The notes under the pieces are model-generated. The model did not search any database. It was not told the origin of the DNA and saw only the letters and a list, made by a program, of their open reading frames with translations. A stretch of DNA of 64,000 nucleotides from assembly GCF_034190915.1 (NCBI RefSeq), contig NW_026947489.1, positions 55,428,001 through 55,492,000 on the forward strand, read 5' to 3'. The position numbers and the translations under genes are program-made. Source of the DNA: Cavia porcellus (Eukaryota > Chordata > Mammalia > Rodentia > Caviidae). This document shows, one piece after another, positions 21,927 to 32,925 of the stretch; position 1 is the first letter of the stretch; the number at the start of each line of letters is the position of its first letter.

Positions 21927-22168
21927 TTTTTTTAGTTTTGTTTTTGGTTTTGCTTTGCTTTCTTTACTGTACAGGGGAATGAATGCAAAGCCTTCACACT
22001 GAGCTATATCCTCAGCCTTTGTTTGTTTTGTTTGGTTTTGTTTTTTCAAATTTTGAGACAAGGCCTTGTTAAATCCCTAAAGTTGTCCAAGCTGGGCTTG
22101 AATTTGCAATCTTCCTGCCTCAGCCTCCCAGAGTTCTGGAATTACAGGCAAGTGCCACCACTATACTA
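21927..22168 (-). mobile_element. Composite B1+ID SINE (B1-dID/MEN-like)
   Basis: On plus: T-rich tail, reverse ID half ('gtacaggggaatgaatgcaa', 'agccttcacactgagctata', 'tcctcagcc'), an expanded TTTGTTTTG linker, then reverse B1 half ('gagacaaggccttgtt', 'ttcctgcctcagcctcccag', 'ggaattacaggcaagtgcca'). Confidence 0.85.
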
Positions 22169-22565
22169 TAGACTTTGATTTGATTTTGTTTGATTTGGTT
22201 TGGTTTGGTTTTGGTTATACCTCTTGTCAAAATAAAGAATTTTGTTCAAAAGACTAGAAAGTTAAGAGAATTTTACTTTTTTATTATTGAGTAGATTCTT
22301 TTCAACTTTCTGAAGTAACTAGAGGGTCATCTACATTTGTAAGATATACCAGATCCCATCCACCCTCTGCTGGGTACCACCATATACAGCAGCAGCATCT
22401 GTACAGCTATAGAATAAGGTCCAAACCAAGAAGTTGACATTGTTACAATTCGCTGGCTAGGCAGATTCTACCAGTTTTATTAGCACTCATTTTGTGTATG
22501 TTTAATTCTCTACAATTTTATCACAGGTGTGGTTTCATGTCATCACAACCATAGTCAAAACACAA

Positions 22566-22705
22566 AGTTGGGCATGACAGCACATGCCTGTAATCCCAGC
22601 ACTCTGTAATCCCTCACTGAGGCAGGAGGATTGCCATGAATTCCGGGCCAGCCTGCACTACATAGCAAGTCCTCTGTCTCAAAAAACAAAACAAAACAAA
22701 AACTA
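22566..22705 (+). mobile_element. B1-like SINE
   Basis: 'gttgggcatgacagcacatg', 'cctgtaatcccagcactctg', 'ctgaggcaggaggattgcca', 'cgggccagcctgcactacat' and 'cctctgtctcaaaaaac', followed by an AAAAC tail. Inserted in opposite orientation to the surrounding L1. Confidence 0.9.
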
Positions 22706-23376
22706 CTCAGAACATTCTTTCACAAGAATCCCTCTTATAGCTACCTCCCATCTTACTCCTAACTTCTGGCAATCATTAATCTAGAAGTCTAGTACAACCT
22801 GTAATTTTGTACCTATATGACTTTTTCATTTAATGAAGCTTCTATCAATGGGATCATGGAGTATGCATCTTCTAGCATTGGCTTTGTTCCATTCAGAATG
22901 ATTTCCTGTAGATTTGTACAAGTTGCTGTGTAAATGGGTGGATTTGCGCCTTTTCATCACTGAGTAGTATTCCGTGGTGTTGGATGTGTCACAGTGTATT
23001 TAACCATACACACCTTAAGAGACATTCATGTTGTTTCTGTCTTGGAACTATCATGGTTAATTTCTGCTTTAAACATTCATGTAAAGTTTTTGTGAACATA
23101 AGTTTCATTTCCCTGCGGAAAAAAAGCCCAAGAATACAATTGCTTTGGAGCCATATGGAAAGCACATGTTTAGTTTTGCAAGAAATAGCCCAAGTGTCTT
23201 CCAAGTTGGTGGCAGCATCACATTCCAATTGGCAGTGGGGGAGGGGGTGGCTCATCTTTCTCTACATCCTCACCATTTGCTGTCACCACTGTTCTTTTAA
23301 CCGTGATGACAGTGACACTGCACACCTTCTTTCATGGCTTATCCGCATCTGTGCATCTTCCTCAGGGAAATGTGTG

Positions 23377-23399
23377 TGTGTGTGAGTGTGTGTGTGTGT

Positions 23400-23438
<39 letters not shown>
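23377..23438. repeat. (GT)n microsatellite with GA interruptions
   Basis: About 30 GT units broken twice by GAGTG. It lies within the L1 fragment. Confidence 0.95.
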
Positions 23439-23440
<2 letters not shown>

Positions 23441-23611
23441 TTTTGCCCATTTCTAACATTTCTGCTTCACTGTTGGGATTTTGAGAATTCTCCATATATT
23501 CAAAACACAAGTCTTTGGCCTGATGTGTTCCTGATGTGATCAATATCTTCTCCCAGCTGTAGCTTGCTTTTCATCTTGATCACAAGATCTTATGCCCTGA
23601 AAAACTAAAAT

Positions 23612-23708
23612 TTATTTTTTTTAAAAAATTTTGTAGGGATGGGGATTGAGCCCAGGTCTTCATGCACATTACATAAATACTTTCTCACCGAGTTACATCA
23701 CCAGCTCT
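23612..23708 (-). mobile_element. ID SINE (old) nested in L1
   Basis: 'tagggatggggattgagccc', 'aggtcttcatgcacattaca' and 'accgagttacatcaccagct' correspond to a reverse ID element after a T-rich run. The flanks CTAAAATTT and CTAAATTGTT may be the remains of a duplication. L1 resumes on both sides. Confidence 0.7.
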
Positions 23709-23820
23709 AAATTGTTCAGTTTGATGAAGTCCCATATTCTAATTTTCTTCTTTTCTGGGTCATATCCTGATATCAAAGCCTAAGAACACTGCCTAATTCT
23801 AATTTCCAACCACTATTTCC

Positions 23821-24119
23821 ACTATTTCCTGAACAGTTGTCAACTTCACTTTTCTAGCTTTAGTGTGTACTTCAGACCAGCCCCGCTGGCTGTAGCCATT
23901 GTGTCTCGTGCATCCCTGGCCTCTCTGGTGTGGTCACAAGTCAGACTGTCTTCCCAGACTCACCCCCATGGCCCACTGGACACTGTCCTCCAACCATCCA
24001 AGGTGCAACAATGCCAAATGTCCACCCTGCCCCAGATCCGTCCCCTTGATCCCCTTGAATAAAAGATGGTATAAGGACCAGAAGGATGAACGTTTGTATT
24101 GCTGCATGTGATCATTGAT
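23821..24119. other. Unique non-coding DNA
   Basis: Short ORFs without domains. Nothing else recognised. Confidence 0.4.
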
Positions 24120-24260
24120 TGATTCTTATTTAGCATCTTCCCACAGACACCAGGAATACAGCAGCATAAAAGTCTCACTCCCTGTTTCTTTTTAGTTTTC
24201 AGATGAGTAGGCAAGACAGACACTGCACAACTGTGGCCATTGCAAAGTGTCTACAGCTAC
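24120..24260 (-). mobile_element. L2/MIR-like ancient fragment
   Basis: 'tcttatttagcatcttccca', 'cagacaccaggaatacagca' and 'aaagtctcactccctgtttc' resemble the reverse complement of old L2/MIR-type ends (ttattgagcac..., ggcactggggatacagcagtgaac, gtccctgctctc). Confidence 0.45.
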
Positions 24261-24549
24261 CAAAAGAGGGTGGAGGCCAGTCCAGGAGGTCCAAATATTG
24301 CCCAGAGGAATTGATAATGACACTTAACCAAAATGACAAGGATTGACAAGCGCTGACTTGAGAATAGGGACAGGGCCAGCATGAAGACGAAGGTTTTCCA
24401 GGCCCAGGAACAAGGGCAGATTGTCCAAGCCACCTTGAGAGAGTCAAAGATTTGGGAGAGCCTGCCCGTTTGTCTCCTTTGTCATCCTTAAGGGCCACAG
24501 AGTGACACTGCAATCTCAGAACCACTCCTGGCCTGTGGCGATCCATCCA

Positions 24550-24650
24550 TTTGTTCACTCCATATGTATCTTCTAATGGCCCAGAGTATACCCACGCTAT
24601 TCCAGGTTACAGGGATTCAAAGACAAACCATGCAGAGCTCCAACCTTCTC
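24550..24650 (-). mobile_element. L2/MIR-like ancient fragment
   Basis: 'catttgttcactccatatgt', 'cgctattccaggttacaggg', 'attcaaagacaaaccatgca' and 'gagctccaacc' follow the same order as the previous fragment. Low sequence identity, so the family is uncertain. Confidence 0.4.
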
Positions 24651-25796
24651 TCCTTCCCTGGGACCCAAGGACGAATGTTCTGGAAGGGGAATCACTCACA
24701 AAAGAAGACCACAGCTGCTAGCAGGTTAGTGTGGCCCTGGTTATTAGTTAAATGGAGCTCAACGCAAAGGATACACCAGTGATGTTAACCTGACTAGCAG
24801 GGGCATTGGATTTACATTAGAAAAGAGCAGGATATAAGAGACTGCTAAAAAAAGATTCTATGTGGAAGATAAGCCTTTTCTTTTTAGAGCTGAAACCATC
24901 TGAATCTGGGCAAGTTTGAGGCTAGACCAACAGGAGGTGGTGACAAATTAAGCATCCCAGTAAAAGAAACCAACTGGCTTTCTATCGGACACAGAATGTG
25001 TAGACAGGCACTCTGACAGGGGACATGTGGCCAGGCACCTACAAGATGCTGCTTATTTTGAAATAAAGGATCCTAGCCATCTGAGTGCTGGTCAAAACAG
25101 TAGAAATACAGCTCAATAAAATGATCTGGGAAGCAGGGTCTGGAGTCATAAATGTTTCAGGTAAGGAGAATAATGCTCTTTTATTTCCCTATGAAAGCAT
25201 TGCATGCAATCTTTCCATCCCCTTCTCCTGTCAGGAGATGGATTTAAAGGAGAAAGTGGATGAAGAGAGGGGAGGAGAATTATCTAGACACCATGTCATC
25301 GTAAAAGACTGCTGTGGCAGCCTCGAGGGCCCAGGTCAAGGCAGGCATGTTGCTGCAGAAGTAAAGGAATGAAGAAGTGGCTCTGAGCACAAGCATGATG
25401 GATCAGGGCAGCCAGAGCCACAGAGCAAGGTGGCCAGCAGAGATGGGGGGAAATCGATTAAAAGAAAATACTGAGTGAAGGATTCTCCAAATAAAAGTCA
25501 GAAGAGTCTGGTAAGGTGAATGCAAAAGAATAAAACCAGGAGCCCACTGCAGACCAAGCTGGCACAAATATTGGTTGAATTAATCAAGAATCATCTTCAA
25601 TGATATACAAATTACCATTCTACTCCTTAGGACAACATGCTTACTCAAGGGAACCAAGATGGTAGACCTGAGGAATGAGAACAATCAGTACTGCTGCATA
25701 GTGTGACCACTGGAGAACAAATCTAAGAAGACCATGCTGGTTACTCTGAGAATGGAGTCTCACTCATGACTACAAAGAGAGAAAAGAGAGGCAAAC
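24651..25796. other. Unique purine-rich non-coding DNA
   Basis: No repeat or exon recognised. A 95-codon ORF at 25,085-25,372 shows no domain. Confidence 0.4.
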
Positions 25797-25932
25797 AGCT
25801 GAGCATGGTGGTGCACACCGGTAATCCTAGCTGTCGGAAAGCTGAGGCAGGAGTATCATTGAGAATTTGAGACCACTCTGGGCTACAAAGTGAGTTCAAG
25901 ACCAGCCCAAACTGCATAGCAAGATTCTGTCT

Positions 25933-25933
<1 letters not shown>
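25797..25933 (+). mobile_element. B1-like SINE with internal duplication
   Basis: 'gctgagcatggtggtgcaca', 'ccggtaatcctagctgtcgg', 'aaagctgaggcaggagtatc', then the rodent-B1 duplication ('gggctacaaagtgagttcaa' and 'gaccagcccaaactgcatag') and 'gattctgtctcaaag'. The tail has become a (GA)n array. Confidence 0.9.

Positions 25934-25990
<57 letters not shown>
25934..25990. repeat. (GA)n microsatellite from a SINE tail
   Basis: 57 uninterrupted purines, mostly GA dinucleotides, directly joined to the B1-like 3' end. Confidence 0.97.
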
Positions 25991-27974
25991 CAAGTTGAGT
26001 ATGAGACAGTCAATGGATCTGGTCTTAAATTCATAATAATGTCATTAATACAGAGATTGGCAGCTTTTCTTTTTTCCACTGTAGGAACTGAGAGGAAGTC
26101 CAGAAAGGAGAAACACAGTCAAAGATGTGGACAAGAAGGAAATCAGTGACTTAAGGTGTTAAAGTATCATGAAATCACAAACACAGACAAAATGACTATA
26201 AACAGAAAAATCATGCACTATCTAAATTCAAGATAGGCCTGGAGGGGGCTCAGAAAAAAAAGTTAACATCATTTGTTCATTTTTGTCTGTTGTTAATAAA
26301 GAGAAATATCTACCCATAAACGTATTTCTTTAAAGTTGTTCACACCAACTTACAAAAAGAGAAGAGACGCACAGAGAAATGGTGATCATTATTAAACAAT
26401 GCACTGTACTATAAAGGTTTGGAGTAATTTCTCCTTGAAAGTTTTATGCTCCTGAATGTGCAAATTGGGGGAATGAAATAGCACATCTGTGAATGTTTCT
26501 GTCCCTCCTGCCCTCTGCCAGGACCAGGCAAGAAAAACAGAAATAAGTGTGAAAGATGAAATGATGAAGCCTCTGAAACCCTGAGGCATACAGGAGAGAG
26601 AACAGACTCGGAGGTTAACTGGTCAAAGTGGATCATTCTGCAAGGAATTGAGCTGAAAATTCAAAACTGAGACCAGATCCAGAGAGGCAAGACTAAAAGA
26701 CAAAGATTAAATCACACCTCTTTCTGTATCTATCTCCAAAACACTAGAGTGTGTTATAATTACAGCAACAGAGAGAGGAGGCACAGAAAAGCATTCATGT
26801 TCAGGAAAGGCAGGGCAAGGCAAAGATTTTCGTGTTTTCTGGCCACGTAACTGTCAGAATCACCTTCTTGGAGTAGAGAAAAGGAATCTAAAAATTAACA
26901 AATTCCTACTAAAGAACAGAATAAATTATGTAAGTGCTAAGCAAAATTCTGCTCACTTTTCTATAAGGCTACCGTACTCTGGTATAAAAATTCAACAGGA
27001 TGACGATAAGAAGATAAAGTTATGAACCAATATTCCTCATGCTCATAGATGTACAGATCCGTACACTATTTGTTTCGGGGACCCCATTTAGAGCAGTTTC
27101 TCTCAACAAAGCCCTTATAGAGCTGGATAGATATTTAAATGCAGAGAGAGCCATCCTGTCTTTATTATCTTTTGTTGCTGCTTGAACATGTTCCAAATCA
27201 AACTTTTTATTTTGAGATGACTGTAGATTCACATGCAACTGTAAGAAGCAATACAGAGCGGTTCTCTGCACCTTTAAACCCATCTCTTGCTAAAGCGTAT
27301 TGCGCCACAACCTCGACACTGACATTGATACAGAGTCATTTTGGAGATGCAGGTTGAAAAGTACCTAGAAACTTCCACTGAAGACTCATTTCTGTTCTGA
27401 GCTAAGGCTAAGTAAATGAACACACCATTTTCAAAAGCAACACTGTGTTGATCCGCTCTTTCATTCTATCAACCCTGGAAAATATTTCTCTATGCTTAGC
27501 ATTTAGACATACCATTTAAATATGCTTCATAATAAATGTTTCTTTTTCTAACAAAAAAAAGTGTTAAAAAAAAATTGAACGTGGCAGCCAAGTCATATGT
27601 TGATGACATCTTGGTGATATCTTACCTCGATGTGACAGGAGATAACATTTCAGTCCTTGGGAGAGAAATCTAAGCTCTGTAGTACACTGAATATGTCTCC
27701 ATTCTGCAGCTGGAACCAAGAGAAACAGCATGTATCGGTCTCAGGTGTAATGCACAAGGGAGTTTTCATCTTGTCCCTCATTTTAAACCCCACCTCCTAT
27801 CTTCCCCCTTTGGGGCTTCCCTCTAGGGAGCTGTTGGATTTGAACAAGAAGAAGCAATGTTTTCTTGTTTGTACCCAGTTTCTCTCCCAGGATGCTGAAA
27901 AGATGCTAACTGAACAGCATAAAGACTGCCACATTGATAGCACAGTCACATCTCTTAAACTTTCTTTCTTTCAG
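25991..27974. other. Unique AT-rich non-coding DNA
   Basis: No interspersed repeat that I can name. ORFs of 65-107 codons show no domains. It runs into the exon-like segment at 27,975. Confidence 0.4.
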
Positions 27975-28051
27975 TGCTAATGATCAGAGGGGCACGTTGC
28001 TGCCTGCTGGCTCTTCTCTAGAAGCAGAGGGATTTCTCTTTTCAGTCAGAT
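27975..28051 (+). other. Exon-like segment with good splice sites (unproven)
   Basis: A 77-base segment is preceded by a pyrimidine tract and acceptor (ACTTTCTTTCTTTCAG, AG at 27,973-27,974) and followed by a donor AGAT|GTAAGC (GT at 28,052). One of the three plus frames is open throughout (25 codons after a single leading base); the other two are closed by stops. I do not recognise the peptide. It could be an exon of a coding or non-coding transcript, or a chance pairing of splice-like motifs, which is common over 64 kb. Confidence 0.2.
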
Positions 28052-28719
28052 GTAAGCATCTGGGCGGTCTTCGCGGTGAGGCTTTTCAGGAGCACATATG
28101 TAGCTGGTGATGTGGTGCCCCGAGGCGCACTGTCTTGTCTGAACAGTGCCACAGGAAATCGTCCATCACACAGCCTCCAAAACTTCTTCCTCTGTAGCAT
28201 GAATTCTCAGTGATAAGCAGAGCAAACACTTCCAAAGCGCATCCCTCTCGAGAGCTGACTCACACTCACGTTGGCAAGCTTGTCCTGCACTACCACAGAA
28301 CTTCAGATGGACGCTTGCATAGTCTATGCCACGTAAGCTCCGTGACACACCAGTCAGTCACCTGGGAGCAGGAGTTTCACCGGTACCTGCTCTCCCTCCC
28401 AGGCTTAGCACTAGGTGGGCTCATTTTCAAAGCTGGTTCCACAAGCTCCGGCTGCTTAATTAATGGTGCTCTCACAGTGAAACTCTGAGTGAGCAGGGAT
28501 GCATGCAGATGCATGCTGGCTCCATTTCCACCTATAATGACAAAGTTCATTTATTTCACACTGAAAGACATGATGGTGTCCTTTGGGGATGTGAAAATAA
28601 ACATTTGGTTTATCAAGACAGTCACTGTGTCCTGTTAGAAGATAAAATGAACTGTTAGCCGCTTCATACTACCTGAAAAGTTTTAAAGGAAAATATTTTA
28701 GGGCAGGCTGCAAGCAGAC
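28052..28719. other. Unique non-coding DNA
   Basis: Repeat-free by eye, with several CpGs around 28,060-28,170. ORFs of 60-92 codons show no domains. Confidence 0.4.
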
Positions 28720-28840
28720 AAGAAAGAAAGAGAGAAAGAAAGGAAGGAAGGAAGGAAGGAAGGAAGGAAGGAAGGAAGGAAGGAAGGAAGGAAGGAAGGA
28801 AGAAAAGAGAAGAAAGAGGAAGAGAGGGAGAGAAAGAAAG
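28720..28840. repeat. (GGAA)n/(GAAA)n polypurine tract
   Basis: 121 consecutive purines on plus, with a core of about 15 GGAA units at 28,741-28,801 and AGAAA-rich flanks. Confidence 0.97.
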
Positions 28841-29012
28841 CTAGTTGGTACTGGTATTTCTTACTGCATTTCCCACCTGCAATTCTGTTTTGAGGTTGTT
28901 TTGGAGACTCATTCCGTTCACAGACACCTTGTCCCCAGTTCACACATTTGTGTACACAATTCACAGGTGTGTAGTAGGTCTGAGTGATCATACTTACATT
29001 TCTATACAAACT

Positions 29013-29300
29013 CTTTTTTTAGTATTACACATTTGGTTACATAATACTTACAATTATTCTGGGGGGTTGTTACACACATGGAACACATCTTTACTCTTTT
29101 TTTTCCCTGTTTTTATTTTGTTTTTCACCCCCTACCCTTCCCTTCTTCCCTGATCCTTCCAACCATTGGTCCCTTTTCCATTTGCAAAAGCTCAATTTTT
29201 ACCATTTTTTTCATCTCCTTCCTTCTCCTCCCCTCAATTCCCTCCATCTTGTTCTCCTATCCATTTGAAAAAGATCTCCCTTCTTCATCTTAACTATCTT
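29013..29300 (-). mobile_element. L1-like T-rich repeat, shared with 48,527-48,760
   Basis: It starts with T7 and 'agtattacacatttggttac', then 'cacacatggaacacatcttt' and pyrimidine-rich DNA including 'tttccatttgcaaaagctca' and 'atctccttccttctcctccc'. A similar succession (ATGTGTACATAAACACAGC, CTCATTTGCAAAAGATC) occurs at 48,527-48,760. The poly(T) start suggests a minus-strand retroposon, possibly an L1 3' end. Family uncertain. Confidence 0.4.
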
Positions 29301-29353
29301 CTATTTCTATTTCTATTTCTATTTCTATTTCTCTCTCTTCCTCCTCCTCCTCC

Positions 29354-29401
<48 letters not shown>
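29301..29401. repeat. (TTTCTA)n-(CCT)n-(CT)n simple repeats
   Basis: Five TTTCTA units, then about six CCT units, then about 20 CT units. The last 74 bases are all pyrimidine. Artefactual Arg/Glu- and Ser/Leu-rich ORFs arise here. Confidence 0.97.
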
Positions 29402-29404
<3 letters not shown>

Positions 29405-29904
29405 TTTGTGTCTGGTACATGGAAGAGGTGATATAGCAGTAATTCTGAAAGATACTAATTGAACACATGGTGGTGGTAATGCTGTGGAAATATGTTGGAG
29501 ATGACTGTCCCTGTCGAGGAATGCCAAGGCAGATCCCTGACACTGAAGGCTCCGCCAGAGGTCAGTTTCTGCTCTGTGGACAGACAAGGTCATCACCAAG
29601 ATCAGAGGGCCCCCCCCCCAACGACCTGCCTGGAACTTGGTGACCCCATAACCCAAGTGGTTACAACTGCACTGAAAACAGCACCAGAAACAGAAATGCC
29701 AAGAAGCATCTCCCAAGCTCTTGCAAGAACCAGGAGAGAGGAGCAAGCTGCCCAAGTGGATGAGGGCAAGAGAGCAGCTGTGCAGCTGCCAGGAGCCAGT
29801 CCTCACTCCCTCCAAGGCTCTCGGGCTCTGCCCAGCAAGAGGTCCTATACTTCAAGGACAATAACCAGCAGGTGCACTTGGAGAGGGAGGAGGCAATGCA
29901 GTGG
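29402..29904. other. Unique DNA between two CT arrays
   Basis: Repeat-free, relatively GC-rich, with a C10 run at about 29,608. Frames on both strands stay open for 150-170 codons because the flanking CT arrays lack stops. No domain recognised, so I do not call a gene. Confidence 0.35.
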
Positions 29905-29905
29905 T

Positions 29906-29964
<59 letters not shown>
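29905..29964. repeat. (CT)n microsatellite
   Basis: 60 pyrimidines, about 27 CT units. Confidence 0.97.
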
Positions 29965-29967
<3 letters not shown>

Positions 29968-30649
29968 AGGGGTGGGGTGCCCGTTTCTTGAGCTCTGGTG
30001 CAGGTCTGAGACAGTGCACAGCCCTACAGACACAATGCTTTCCCCATGCCGTGTCCACACCTGTGAGAAAGTTCACTTCTTACATGAAGCTCAGGAAGAG
30101 ACCAACTACTGTGAGAATGGAGCGAATCTAACAACATACATAATAACAGTTATTTAAAATACATGCTTCTTTAATTTTGGGATTTCCCACTCAGTGTTTT
30201 CAGACCACCACTGGTCACAGGCAACTGAAACCACAAAAAACCAAAACAGAGGAGAAGAATGGAGGGCTGAAGGAGGAAGTCGCTCTGTCCCATGTGAACA
30301 GCTGTTCATGCAGATTTCCAGGAAAAAAAGGAGCAGAAATTCCAGGATCAGGACTAGGAAGGCGCCACCTGTACATAAGATTGAAAGAGAGACAGATAAT
30401 ATTTTAATGCAATGAGTCTCCTATGAGCAGAATATCCCAATTTTAGATAAAGGCAGCATCAGGATTCCTGATTTAGCCTTCTGCTGAAGACTGCATGGGC
30501 TCAGCGGTACAGATCCCAGGTGTGTGGCACTTTCTCTCTGCAGTGACGCTCCGTCTGTCCCAGGCTCTCTGTAATTCCCCACCCAAAGGCTGCTAACTTT
30601 GTTCTTAATCCCAGCACCTCGTTTGTTAGTATTAGTAGTAGTAGTAGTA
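29965..30649. other. Unique non-coding DNA
   Basis: ORFs of 61-76 codons without domains. A short AGT trinucleotide run at 30,629-30,650 borders the next SINE. Confidence 0.4.
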
Positions 30650-30800
30650 GTTTTTTGAGACAGGTCTCTGCTTATAATTCAGGCTGACCTTGAATTCACT
30701 GTGTAGCTCAGGTTGTCCTTAAACCCACAGCAATCCTCCTGCCTCAGCCTCCAGAGTCTTGGAATGAGAAGCATGCACTGCCACACCTATCTCATCCATT
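30650..30800 (-). mobile_element. B1-like SINE with internal duplication
   Basis: Reverse order on plus: 'ttttttgagacaggtctctg', 'caggctgaccttgaattcac', 'tgtgtagctcaggttgtcct', 'caatcctcctgcctcagcct' and 'ggaatgagaagcatgcactg'. Confidence 0.9.
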
Positions 30801-31352
30801 ATTAAAAATGCACTTTCTTGCTCTTCCACTAAACTCTGCCTATACTTACTAGAATCGGAGATCCCAGTTCCAGAAAAGTGTGTCCCTAGCTTTCTTAATC
30901 TGGGTAACAAAAATTCCTTCTTCCTGTAAGTGACTGAGAACTAACACCTTCCAGAAGGAAAGACTAAGGGGAAAAACAAGCTTTTGATGATCACACGGTC
31001 CCTCTGAGTCTCTTCCGCAGGATATTCATGCTTAGTTAGAAACAAAAGCATTTACTCTGTTTCCTGGGACTTTCCTCCCTCAGCCCACGCCCTAATCTGT
31101 GGTCAGACACATTTGGCTAACGCTGTGTACTCAAAGCCCCTCTTGAAATTTAAAATTCACCTCTCTATGTAAGAATCCTGCAATGAAGAAATGCATGTAA
31201 GTACATAGCTTAACCACAATTTTCTAATTGTATCCCAACACGGAACTTTTTAACTCCCTTAACGTTCATTTCAAAAAATTTAACACAAGCACTCTTCATG
31301 GAGGAAAGAAAATAATCCAAAAAACTTCTTTTAAATTTCTCTCTGCTACTTT
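30801..31352. other. Unique non-coding DNA
   Basis: AT-rich, no repeat or exon recognised. Confidence 0.4.
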
Positions 31353-31530
31353 TTTTCAGTATTAAGAAATGAACCCAGGACCTTCTCACTACATCTCAGG
31401 TTTTTTGTTAACTTTTTGTTATGAGAGAGGATCTCACTAAATTGCCCGGGCTGGATTCTAATTTAGGATCCTCCTGTCTCAGCCTCCCACAGTGCTGGGA
31501 TTATAGGGGTGCACTGCCATGCTTTAATTT
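31353..31530 (-). mobile_element. Composite B1+ID SINE (B1-dID/MEN-like)
   Basis: T-rich start, reverse ID half ('agtattaagaaatgaaccca', 'ggaccttctcactacatctc'), TTTTTTGTTAACTTTTTG linker, reverse B1 half ('gagaggatctcactaaattg', 'atcctcctgtctcagcctcc', 'gtgctgggattatagggg'). Confidence 0.85.
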
Positions 31531-31829
31531 GTGCTACTTTATTTTTAATGGCCTTGCATTTTATGTCTGTAGTCTACATTATTATGTGATGGAGGAGAAA
31601 CATTAAGGATATTTTCTTTCATTACTACTGGTTTGGCAATCAGTAAGAGGACATCAGGAACCACAGGTGGGCCAAGTAATTAGTGACAAGAATATCCTGA
31701 GGAAGTAATGACCTTTGTGACTGAGACTTACAGAACTGAAAAGCATTTCATGACTAAGTGATTAGGATCAGCGGTTCAAGACTTGAGCACAAAATATAGT
31801 GAATGTTTAACTCATTTGGAAATGTATTT

Positions 31830-32335
31830 ATCACAGTAAAAGATGCATTGCCCCCCCATGCCCCCTGCAAAGTCCTCCCTTACCCTTCTCACACATGGAC
31901 CCCACCACCCCTGCCCCTTTTTGCTGCAACTCTAGGAATCCTCTTTTGTAAGTGTCTTTACTTGTGCTGCTGTGGCTGCCTCAGTGTGCTGAATGGATTA
32001 TTCAAAACATTCCCTTCCCACGGTCATTTTGAATTTGGGGAAGAACAGGAAGTTGTGCAGCGTCAGAGCCGGTGGATAAGGTGGGTGAAGATGCGTCATG
32101 AGAGCTGTCTTTATGTTAGATGGTACGTGTATTCACCACATTTTTTATCGCACTCGATAAAGATAACCAAGAAAGAAAACTTCCAGAGCTGACTCAGAAC
32201 ACGGCAAGAAGACTGGCACGTGTGTGTAGGAAGTGAGTGGGGAGATTAATGACAATGTGTCTTTTACTATAATCATTTTGTTAATTTAAACATGCACTGT
32301 GTTTCAATCACACGTTATACCACACCTGGCCCGCC
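31830..32335. mobile_element. Ancient DNA-transposon-like repeat (copy 2 of 3, the longest)
   Basis: Blocks shared with 15,440-15,925 and 51,845-52,090: 'gttagatggtacgtgtattc', 'accacattttttatcgcact', 'gaaaacttccagagctgact', 'cagaacacggcaagaaga', 'ttaatgacaatgtgtctttt' and 'actataatcattttgttaat', ending 'caatcacacgttatac'. The composition and terminal part resemble old mariner/Tc1-like mammalian repeats. The 129-codon ORF in it has no transposase motif that I can see. Confidence 0.5.
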
Positions 32336-32811
32336 CCAAGGAAAGGCTGAGGGAACACCCACCAGCCAGGACACCCACCAACCATTTGTGTCAATAACTC
32401 GTCAACCAGCTTCATGCCGGAGACTTTGGGCAGGAGCCTCCACCCTCTTACGGAGCCAGCTTTTCCTGCCTCAAGACCTCGCCTTCAGCCGAACTGGCCT
32501 GTCCTGAACAGGTAGGCAGACGCAGGCTGGTACCAAGATCACAGAGGTACTTTTCTCTAATGATGAAAAATACACATTTTTTTTTTTTTCTTGGTAACTA
32601 GTTTTGGAAGAAGCAGTTCAGACAGCAAACTGCCCACAGCAGACGGATGAAGCTTCATTTCACCCCTCAGGCACTAAGTCTGGCTGAAATGTTCAGGTGC
32701 CATTTCCCAAACACTCTGCCTTTTATCAGTCCATCACCTAGATGGAGCCTCGGGGGCTCTGTTCCTCTCCAGAAACTCATGTCATCCCCTTCATGGACTT
32801 GTCCCCAGGGT
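32336..32811. other. Unique non-coding DNA
   Basis: A T13 run lies at about 32,578. No exon recognised. Confidence 0.4.
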
Positions 32812-32925
32812 CAGGTAGGGTGGTGCACATCTGTTATCCTAGAATTTGGAAGGGTAAGGCAGGAGTTCAAGGCCAGCCTGGGCTACCTAGCAAGATCCTG
32901 TCTCAATAAACAAACACAAAAAACG
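32812..32925 (+). mobile_element. B1-like SINE
   Basis: 'tagggtggtgcacatctgtt', 'atcctagaatttggaagggt', 'gttcaaggccagcctgggct', 'acctagcaagatcctgtctc' and 'aataaacaaacacaaaaaac' tail. It lacks the internal duplication. Confidence 0.9.

Larger units (their letters stand above)
22430..23820 (-). pseudogene. L1 3' fragment with nested SINEs
   Basis: The plus strand is the reverse complement of the ORF2 end and 3' region of an old L1 (L1M/L1ME-like). Landmarks in order: 'ttatcacaggtgtggtttca', 'acttctggcaatcattaatc', 'cactgagtagtattccgtgg', 'aaccatacacaccttaagag', 'gcatcacattccaattggca', 'tctctacatcctcaccattt', 'ttttgcccatttctaaca' and 'ttctcccagctgtagcttgc', ending with 'aaagcctaagaacactgcct'. 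It carries a B1-like SINE (22,566-22,705), a GT microsatellite (23,377-23,438) and an ID SINE (23,612-23,708). No intact ORF remains; the 133-codon plus ORF at 22,984 is antisense to it. Confidence 0.85.

Noticed and set aside
22984..23385. 133-codon plus ORF
   Set aside because: It is antisense to an L1 3' fragment and runs into a GT microsatellite.
29294..29968. 173-codon minus and 158-codon plus ORFs
   Set aside because: Both are extended by stop-free CT arrays at 29,328-29,401 and 29,905-29,964. The unique part shows no domain on either strand.
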